From: Caprimulgus europaeus
Lineage: Eukaryota > Chordata > Aves > Caprimulgiformes > Caprimulgidae
Length of the DNA: 64,000 nucleotides
NCBI GenBank assembly: GCA_907165065.1
Contig: OU015524.1
Coordinates: 28,752,295-28,816,294 of the forward strand
Reading direction: 5' to 3'
Shown: one piece after another, positions 55,801 to 64,000 of the stretch
Layout: each line of letters begins with the position of its first letter
Position numbering within the stretch: position 1 is the first letter of the stretch
Made by a program: the position numbers and the translations under genes
Notes under the pieces: model-generated
Told to the model about the DNA's origin: nothing
Database searches by the model: none
Seen by the model: only the letters and a program-made list of their open reading frames with translations

Positions 55801-58800
55801 ATGTTCTCTCTCAAAGAAAGGCAAAGCATATTTGCCAAAGAAGTTTTAACTTTATTTCTACAAAAGAGATATTTCTTCCCCATTGCCATGGGAATTTTTT
55901 CTTAAACATATATTCTCAATGTAACTGAAGTTGTACCTTAGAGATTCCCAATAATAAAAAGAAAAGCTTGTGATGAAATAACATGTTGAGATATAGATAT
56001 AGCACCTTTGTAAGGTAACATACACTGAGCTCAAACCCATTTCAGCAAACTAGTCTAACTATTTCTAAAAGCTGTTTATCATCTATTTCATCAAATGCCT
56101 TAGTAAAATGGATTACACTGCTGATGGGTTTCACATTGTCAGTGGCAATCAATATGCCAGTCTTAAATAGAGCAATACGTAATTTACAGATGGATGGGTT
56201 TCTTTTTTAAAATGTATATATTAAGAAACAAGTGTGGAGCTAATCTTTCAACAGGGAGGCTAGAAATAAATGACATTAATCATAAGAGAGCTCTGTGTGT
56301 TTACATACAGTATCACAGAGCAAAAAGGAAAAATTCATTTGCTATTTAATTCCAAATCAGATTTTGTTATCATTGTTTTATTTTTCTTACCTCTGAGTAG
56401 GAGCCAGCTTTTCTTAATTATTTAAATGACTTTTTGTCTTAACTCATAATAATGTTTATTTCAATAATGATTAAGACACTTATTGTCTGCATAATCATTC
56501 AGTGCCTTAGTCATTCAACTCTTCCATCTGCTGCTTCTGAGTTCACAATTCCTTTCACAAAGCAAGTTCTTGCCAAGTAAGAAGCTTGGATGAAAAACTC
56601 AACATGAGCTGGCAATGTGTGCTCACAGCCCAGAAGGCCAACCATGTCCTGGGCTACACCAAGAGAACTGTGGCCAGCAGGTCGAGGGAGGTGATTCTCC
56701 CCCTCTACTCTGCCCTGGTGAGACCCCACCTGGAGTGCTGCATCCAGTTCTGGGGCCCCCAACATAAGGAGGACATGGACCTACTGGAGCAAGTCCAGAG
56801 GAGGGCCATAAGGATGATCCGAGGGCTGGAGCACCTCTCCTATGAGGACAGGCTGAGAGAGTTGGGGCTGTTCAGCCTGGAGAAGAGAAGGCTCCAGGGA
56901 GACCTTATAGTGGCCTTCCAGTACCTGAAGGGGCCTACAGGAAGGCTGGGGAGGGACTGTTTACAAGGGCACACAGTGACAGAACAAGGGGTAATGGCTT
57001 TAAACTGGAAGAGGGTAGGTTTAGATTAGATATTAGGAAGAAATTCTTTCCTGTGAGGGTCGTGAGATACTGGAACAGGTTGCCCAGAGAAGTTGTGGAT
57101 GCCCCCTCCCTGGAAGTTTTCAAGGGCAGGCTGGATGAGGCTTTGAGCAACCTGGTCTAGTGGAAGGTGTCCCTGCTGGTGGCAGGGAGGTTGGAACTAG
57201 ATGGTCTGTAAGGTCCCTTCCAACCCAAACATTCTATGATTCTATGATCTAGGTGCCAGGTCTGCAGCCAGAGCAGGATACCACCTCTTACCTATGTTTA
57301 AAAAGAGGCAACAAGAAGACAGAGATCTCACTTCTTGAGTTCACGATGCTACAGTCAATGCCCAGCTACCCAATTCTGCTACGAAATGACAAAGGTTAAA
57401 GCCACATACTCCATTCCAGAGGAGAGAGACTTCCTGAACATACATCAGTATTATCTTTCCAAACCATTCTGGTTTTTTTGGCTTTGGAAAAGGTTCAGGA
57501 AGGGTTGGGGAAAAGATGTTAAGGAATGAAAACTTCTGTCCTCTGCCTGAGACGAAATCATTTTTCAAAATGATATCTTGGAAATTAATTTGTCAATTTT
57601 GATTTTTTTTTTTAGCTGGTGGAAAAACATCCTTGCTTGATGTGATAACCTGCCGGGATCATGGAGGCAAAATCAAGTCTGGTCAAATCATGATCAATAA
57701 CAAACCCAGCACCCCGCAGCTTGTTAAGAAATGCATAGCACACGTGCGGCAGGATGACCGACTGCTCCCCCACCTGACTGTCAGAGAAACACTATTGTTC
57801 GTTGCAAAACTGCGCCTTCCAAAGTTTTTTTCAGACTCACAAAGGAAAAAAAGGGTAATTAAGCTGTTGGAAAAAAATAAAGTTGTCAAAAATGTGTCTG
57901 ACAGGAATTATCCAAGAAATCCTGTGTGTTTGGAGTCAGAGCAGCTAATCTGGCATTTTTTAATGTAGATTATGAATTATAAACCTTTTTCTTCTTTCAA
58001 GATAGAAACCAGCAATTGTTCCAAAGCTCATAAAAATGACAATCTAGAGAAAGCATTAGAGAGGCTGAAAGAAGAACTAAATTGCTGATCACTGAGCCTT
58101 TTTTAATGTTATCTCTGAAATAAAGATTTGTTTTCAACTCTCTCTTGATCAGATAGCACTGAAATATCCAGAAGAATTTAACCACATTAATTGTGCTTTC
58201 ATCTCTATCTATGCACGAATGTGCAAATAAACTCTTGCTTTCTCTCTGTTACCCCTTGGTTTCCCCCAGGTAGAAGATGTTATAGCAGAGCTGCGCTTGC
58301 GTCAGTGCGCGAACACCAGGGTAGGGAACGAGTATCTCCGCGGCGTTTCAGGAGGGGAGAGGCGAAGAGTGAGCATCGGTGTGCAGCTGCTCTGGAATCC
58401 AGGTGAACAAAACCCTGACACCTTCTTTGTGCCCACCACAGACCACTGGGGAAAATGGGGCAGTAACTTTCATGGAAGAGTCATACACACATTTGCCCCT
58501 GAGGCTGCTTGAGGAGTTCATACTCAAGACACTCAACACGTCTTCCACCACCCTATGCCAGAGGCTACCTCTCCATAACAAAGTTAGACACAGTGACTGG
58601 GTACTGGTCCATTAACTTAAATGGAAATCAGGGTTGATCACAGATAATAATGTAATTATTACAGTCAAAATTCTATAAATTGAGTGTTTCAGCAACCAAC
58701 CTGCTTTCTCTTCTGTCACCTTTGCCAATGCAAAAGCGGTGACAGAGCCAGGCAGAGCCCTCTGGGAGCCTCCACCCATCGCTCTCTAAAACTACCATCA

Positions 58801-61800
58801 CACCAACTACTGACAGTTGCCTAAAGCCACCCTCACAGCAGTGCCCTGGGTTGTGTTTGTTTTTTATCTGACCTTGTGCCAGAAGTTACTTTGGAAGGCT
58901 GCTGGCATATTATAACACCAAGATTGTTTTCCTTTCCTCCAACCCAGTGTATTTGCGTGTGCAATGTTAACAGGGAAGGTCATTTTCTTGGCTCTATAGT
59001 CAGCCATTGCGGTCTTGTGCAACTCACTGATATGGCTGGCTCATGCCACAGGTGAACTAGAAATTTCCATTGTCTTCACCAGAAGCAAAACATGAGGCTA
59101 AATCTGCAGTTGATTTTGCAGGAGTGAATCACCTATCTGCTCTTACATACACCAACAGCACTAATAAACTTGGCTGAGCCTCTTGTTGAGTGAGATTTCA
59201 CATCAGCTCTTCCACTGGAAAATGGATCTGAGAATTTTTTTCATGTATAAAGTTATACTTTTATAATTATGGGGCACTCAGAAGTCTTTTTCTGTAAGAA
59301 ATGACACTTGGGATTAGTCGTGCTGGTACTAAACTAAAAAAATAATTAGTTCTAGGAAAAAATAAACAAAGCTTTCTTTACATTTCAAACACACGTTACA
59401 CCTCTTGGCACAGAAACCATGTCTGTGTACAGACATTGCCTTGTACTGATTGAGGCCATTAAGTTCTATAATAACACAAACAATGCAAAATAATAAAGCC
59501 CTTTCAAGTTTGTAACAACCAATAGCAAAATAAGCAAACAAAACCATAATCCAAACATATGCATATCTTTTCATATGTATGTGCAAACAAGTGCAAAATA
59601 AAGCACAGATTGGGAGGTGGAGCTATCTAAATTACTACTGTGTGAGTATTTACATATGAATAATGCAAGAGGTTTAAATATTGAGCAATTAGGTTAAAAT
59701 ATTTCAGTAGGCAGGGTACAAAACTAATACTATTGTATTAATTAATATTCATGTACTTGACATTTGTAGAGGCAAAGTGCAAAAACTGCAGAGAAGAATG
59801 AAAATTAATAAGGAATATTAATCTGCATCCCAATTAGGAAAAAAAAAAAAATAAAATCTTTTTTCCAGTGGGAGCATGATAAGATTTAAAATAATTACTT
59901 TTGATCATCATGTTCAGTAAGATAGGGAAAGAAATTGCCAGTGTTGAATATTATGTGATGCTGGTATGAAATATACTTTGGACATTAAAAAAAAATAAAT
60001 AAAAAATATATATATATATATCAGTGAGATTTCATGCACTAGCACCATTTCACTTAGAATATATTTTCCAAATCAAATATGCTGCTTTCCACAGCTAAAC
60101 TTATTGTCTTTGGCAGGAATACTCATACTTGATGAACCCACATCTGGACTGGACAGTTTTACTGCACATAACCTCGTGATAACATTATCCAGACTGGCCA
60201 GAGGAAACAGATTAGTTCTTCTCTCACTTCATCAGCCCCGATCAGATATCTTCCAACTGTTTGATTTAGTTCTTCTAATGACTTCTGGAGTCACTGTCTA
60301 TTCTGGAACAGCTAGAGACATGGTCCAGTATTTCACTGAAGTAGGCTATCCCTGCCCAAGGTACAGCAATCCTGCAGATTTCTATGGTTAGTATCAAGCA
60401 CTGCCATAAAGAAAAGTTACTGGGAATCATTTGCTTTCCTAAGTGTATCAGCTAACACTGATTTTTATCCATGTAACTGTCTTTAGAAATGCCTTATAAC
60501 TGACTCAAATCAATACTGTAGCAAGTTCAGTTTTTAATAAGATCCTTATCTGTCAGTACAGGAAATGTAACAAAAGCAAGGGGTATGGACAAAATCAATT
60601 TTAAATAATCCTCCTTCTAACCCTGCCAGGCATAGCAACTCTTCCACACACTTATTCCCATGTTTTAGCTGGTTGAAACTTTTACCCTCACTGAGAAAGG
60701 CGTGGATGAACTGACCAATTGCTTTCTGTAGCCAGTTCTCCGGCTTCTAAATCAAGAAGTATGGGGAAAGCTAGTTTCCCAGGGTGAGAAATAATACATA
60801 CTTGGAACAGTAAATAGGAAAGAGGAATGCTGCCTAACAGAGCATATTGAAAGGGAGAAAAACCGAACCCAGAACAGCCATCCTTTTATTCCTCTACTGA
60901 AAGAAAGTTAACTACATGGTTCCAAATCCATTCCTCTTCTGGTTTTTACTGCATGCAAAGGGAGCCTGGCCCTGTTAATCTAACGGTAATAGTCTCTTAC
61001 CACAGAGGGTGGTTCCATTTCAGCCCTTAGGTCTTTGAACTCAAGTTGGCTTGTACATACACTAACTGCAGTGCTCTGGAGTAACCTCTTTGTCTGTGCC
61101 TATGTGGCAGGCAGTGTCAACTGGTATCAGCTGTGCAGAGATAAACACATTAACCTCAGGTCAAGCCCTGCAAAAAGACCTCTGTCACCACCATGGTTGA
61201 GAGCAGTCCTTCCCAGCCACATGCAGCCTCGAGGAAGGCTTGCAGCACCCCTGTATGGGAATGGAGAATATGAGGCAGTCCTGGGGAAACTCATAGCTAC
61301 AGCTTGTGGTCACATGTCCCTAGGACATGGAAGTGGGAAGGGATGAGAAAGGGAAGTGGAAGATCATTCAGCAGTATGAACAGAGTCAGTATCCATAGGA
61401 AGAAAACAGAAATATGGGCAGGAGGAAGGTGGAAGTGGGACAGGGTGGTAGAGGATGCCACAGCATGAAGGAGCACCTGATGGAAAAGCCCAAATGATGG
61501 CTGTGTGACAGAGAAACAGGAGACCAGGACGTAAGGGAAGAGGTAGGGTGGGTTGCAACTAAGTTCTGAAGGACTCGTGCTGAAGAGTGGCTGAACAGAG
61601 ATGACCAGCCCAATGTAAGGTGTTTCAAAACGTGCAGTGATGGTTCTCTCAAAAAGCATCTGCAAAACATCAGGTACTGTCACTCTACACTGAAGGTCAG
61701 CATTGGATAATACTATTATAAGTTTAGATTTTAAAAAATCATTTTGTTAAGTCAACTATTGTTGCTGCTACTCTGTTGTCCTTAGATAATATTCCTCTTG

Positions 61801-63906
61801 AACTTTCTCAGTATCAGGTAAAGTTCATGGCACCTCTGTAAGATACAAAAAAAGATGACAACTGTTGTTTTGCAGATGGAGAAAACCCACGTGATTTAAG
61901 TCAAAGTCACATAACAGATTGTAAATTCTTACATTGCCAGGAAGGAAATTCACACTGTTTATAAACTGTTTATTCTCAGTACCCCTCTCAAGCCACTATT
62001 ACATTTAGAAAAATCTGAAATAGTAGTTTATAGTATTATAATAAGCAATTATGAAATCTTTCACTGATTCATTGAATGGCTAGATAAGAAACACCTTCCA
62101 AGACAAACATTAACAGTTTGTTCTTCTCTAGCTACCTAAAAGTAAATGATAAAGTTTTAACCATTATAGCTTAATGCAGGTGCACAGGTCATACTGTCTG
62201 TCCACGATGAAATCTCTGATTCTAAGCACATTATGAAGTTATTACATCTGCAGCAAATGGACTCATGTCAAATAATGTCTTGCAGTTGATTTGACCAGTA
62301 TCAATAAACAGACCGCAGAAAAGGAGATGGAAAGCCAAAAAAGAGCAAACACTCTTGCCAACCTGTTCCTAGAAAAAGTCAAAGATTTTGATGATTTCTT
62401 ATGGAAAGTTACTGAAGTAGACAATGTTGCAACCACATTCAGCAAGCAAAGGTAAAGAAAAGTGTGTCATATAGCAGATTTAGAATAACAGCTATAGCCC
62501 ATGCTAATTTCTTCTTCTCCCCCCACCCCCTCTTTTCTTTTGAGCAGTTCCCATTTAAATTCAGAAGAGGCTATCAACATGCCTCACTATTCAAGTGATC
62601 AGTTACCAGGAGTCTTAAAGCAGTTCACTATATTACTAAGGTAACCTTATCTTCAGCATAAAGTTATGTATCATGTCCGTTTGTATTTTAAAACTTAAGA
62701 AAGAAGAACATGATGAGAACTCAGTACATGCTGAAAGTGCACAGCTCGTGCTAGGCCTGAGCAGGCTGTGGAGCAGAAGTGTTGCTATACTGGCTCACCC
62801 CAGTCCCCTGCCCAGGATGGCAGCCAGATGTACAGCCCCACACTTCTGCCCCAGGGCTCCTTCCAGACACAGTCACCCCAGCTCACATCACTGGGAGTCC
62901 CTGACTTTAGGGAGCAGCAGGAGCCTCCAGGCTCTGGAACATGGGTCCCAGGTTTGGGTATTGCCATCATGATCTCCACGCCGAAGCATGGTGACTCAAC
63001 CCTCAGCAATCCCAGGCTGCTGTGTGGTGGGCTCAGGCATTGCCATCCTCACACCTTTGCCTCAGATTTGAAGCCAGGAGGCTTCACTGGTTATAGCCAG
63101 CACTGATGGGTATTGTAGCTGGGTCTTGTGCTCATGTACTCAAAAGAAACATAATCAGTTGGTTTAACACACATGGAACATAGCTGCCAATATCAGCTAT
63201 TGTTAGCATATGCTACAGGTCCTTAACAGAGAGACTTCTGTAACTGAAGTAATTGCTTCTACGTCTCCGAAATCAGACCATTACACCTCCCTTGCTTTCC
63301 TTCAAGCTTTTGGCATTTCAGATGTGAAATACTAGGTGGCTACAGATGCTCAGTGGCTTTAATTAGGTAAAATCCTTTACAGAAACAGCCCAACTCCTGT
63401 CCTACTCAAAGTCTGCAATTCCACAAACTGATTTTAGTAGAGCTTTTGGGGCAACATATCTGAATATAACCAGCATTAATAAGTACTATACCTGACGCTC
63501 AATGTTGCTGTTTTCCTAGTCGTCAAGTCTCCAATGACTTCAGAGATCTTTCAACGTTATTAATCCATGGATTTGAGGCCCTTCTCATGTCATTGTTAAT
63601 CGGGTTTTTGTACTACGGCCACGAGAAAACCAGACTCTCTATTCGTGACACAACAGCGCTGTTGTACATGATAGGTGCACTGATCCCATTCACAGTGATT
63701 TTGGATGTTATTGCCAAATGTAAGTGTCAGCTTTCTTGTAAATATTATAAGCAATCAAAATCAGTGAAAAAATGATATCTATTAATGTAACCCTAGGATG
63801 AAACCAACCCGTTTGTTCCTACCCCGCAGGTCACTCAGAAAGAGCTATGCTTTATCATGACTTGGAAGATGGAATGTATTCTGTTAGTCCATACTTCTTT
63901 GCTAAG
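52824..63906 (+). CDS. ABCG8: ABCG8, sterol half-transporter (sterolin-2), coding exons 1-10
   Basis: ABCG8 is the obligate partner of ABCG5 in apical or canalicular sterol export. Ten exons join in frame (52824-52895, 54289-54393, 54950-55106, 57616-57854, 58270-58402, 60117-60386, 62286-62451, 62548-62640, 63520-63719, 63830-63906) to 504 residues, ending at SPYFFAK before the last membrane helices; the full mammalian protein is about 673. Visible motifs: Walker A GSTAGGKT (109-116), Q-loop Q157, signature VSGGE (217-221), Walker B LILDE (238-242), D-loop to D248, H-loop H274, and the first membrane helices in exons 9-10. Walker A carries lysine 115 and threonine 116, where I recall a degenerate GSSGCGRAS in human ABCG8. 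Intron 3 holds a CR1 and intron 8 a GC-rich patch. Start chosen by the recognisable N terminus and A at -3. Confidence 0.96.
54289..54393 (+). CDS. ABCG8: ABCG8 coding exon 2
   Basis: Residues 25-59 with [20 protein letters not shown] and ELNYQ. Acceptor tttttcag, donor cag/gtaaaa. Confidence 0.95.
54950..55106 (+). CDS. ABCG8: ABCG8 coding exon 3
   Basis: Residues 60-111 plus one base: [17 protein letters not shown], then [13 protein letters not shown], the start of Walker A. Acceptor ttttttag, donor actg/gtaagt. Confidence 0.96.
56584..57248 (+). mobile_element. CR1 LINE, 5'-truncated, plus strand
   Basis: It begins inside the ORF2 end ([20 protein letters not shown]), stays open over about 147 codons, and ends at the typical tail attctatgattctatgat. 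It lies in ABCG8 intron 3, in the same sense as the gene. It differs from the 38795-39562 copy at only about a dozen of 147 residues. Confidence 0.92.
57616..57854 (+). CDS. ABCG8: ABCG8 coding exon 4 (Walker A lysine)
   Basis: Residues 112-191. It opens [19 protein letters not shown], and includes [18 protein letters not shown] (Q-loop Q157). The acceptor is a long T run ending ttttttag, the only AG nearby, so the AGGKTS reading is secure. Donor agg/gtaatt. Confidence 0.96.
58270..58402 (+). CDS. ABCG8: ABCG8 coding exon 5 (signature motif)
   Basis: Residues 192-235: [20 protein letters not shown] and [18 protein letters not shown]. Acceptor tcccccag, donor ag/gtgaac. Confidence 0.97.
60117..60386 (+). 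CDS. ABCG8: ABCG8 coding exon 6 (Walker B)
   Basis: Residues 236-325: [39 protein letters not shown], and [11 protein letters not shown]. Acceptor tttggcag, donor atg/gttagt. Confidence 0.97.
62286..62451 (+). CDS. ABCG8: ABCG8 coding exon 7
   Basis: Residues 326-380: [19 protein letters not shown] and [15 protein letters not shown], the linker before the membrane domain. Acceptor tcttgcag, donor ag/gtaaag. Confidence 0.95.
62548..62640 (+). CDS. ABCG8: ABCG8 coding exon 8
   Basis: Residues 381-411: a variable linker, then [12 protein letters not shown]. Acceptor tgagcag, donor ag/gtaacc. Confidence 0.93.
62750..63110. other. GC-rich patch in ABCG8 intron 8
   Basis: A GC-rich patch of about 350 bp in an AT-rich intron, with the near-repeated phrases ggtattgccatcatgatctcc and ggcattgccatcctcacacc. 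No splice-bounded exon matching ABCG8 is seen. It could be an old repeat; the origin is not recognised. Confidence 0.4.
63520..63719 (+). CDS. ABCG8: ABCG8 coding exon 9
   Basis: Residues 412-478: [20 protein letters not shown], then the first two membrane helices ([25 protein letters not shown]). Acceptor ttcctag, donor aat/gtaagt. Confidence 0.96.
63830..63906 (+). CDS. ABCG8: ABCG8 coding exon 10 (last in window)
   Basis: Residues 479-504: [20 protein letters not shown] and PYFFAK. Acceptor cccgcag, donor aag/gtaatt. The remaining exons lie to the right of the window. Confidence 0.95.
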
Positions 63907-64000
63907 GTAATTGGCTTTGTTGCCAGGAAATATAAACAGTTGGCTTTAACATTAAAAAACACAAACCAAAGCCTTGTTGTATAAATTCATAACAGACTTG

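Overview
This window comes from a vertebrate nuclear genome, almost certainly a bird. It is AT-rich with long introns and GT-AG splice sites throughout. It carries several CR1 retrotransposon pieces with the typical ATTCTATG-type tail, and two LTR-like pieces of avian endogenous-retrovirus type. The gene order matches the mammalian 2p21-type block PLEKHH2 - DYNC2LI1 - ABCG5 - ABCG8. The species cannot be fixed from the sequence. It is not a microbial window: I see no operon, phage, CRISPR, tRNA or rRNA.

Layout. 1-8.9 kb: the last six coding exons of PLEKHH2 (+ strand, C-terminal FERM region) and its 3' UTR. 8.9-13.4 kb: intergenic DNA holding a diverged duplicated segment, one copy split by a CR1, and two exon-like stretches on the minus strand that I cannot assign to a gene. 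13.4-14.6 kb: a CpG-island promoter with a 20-bp tandem repeat. 14.1-33.0 kb: complete DYNC2LI1 (+, 13 coding exons, 354 residues). 35.2-52.4 kb: complete ABCG5 (-, 13 coding exons, 645 residues), tail-to-tail with DYNC2LI1. 52.36-52.82 kb: a 459-bp head-to-head gap acting as the shared ABCG5/ABCG8 promoter. 52.8 kb to the end: ABCG8 (+), coding exons 1-10 (504 residues); the remaining C-terminal exons lie beyond the window.

How the genes work together. ABCG5 and ABCG8 are half-transporters that form one obligate sterol-export heterodimer, and their head-to-head arrangement suits co-expression. DYNC2LI1 is the light intermediate chain of the ciliary dynein-2 motor. PLEKHH2 is a cytoskeleton-linked FERM protein. 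The last two are neighbours by old synteny, not by pathway.

Most interesting observation. In mammals one of the two ATP sites of ABCG5/ABCG8 is degenerate. Here both usually degenerate elements, the ABCG8 Walker A and the ABCG5 signature motif, read as full consensus. This suggests a transporter with two intact ATP sites. I found no clearly new multi-gene system.
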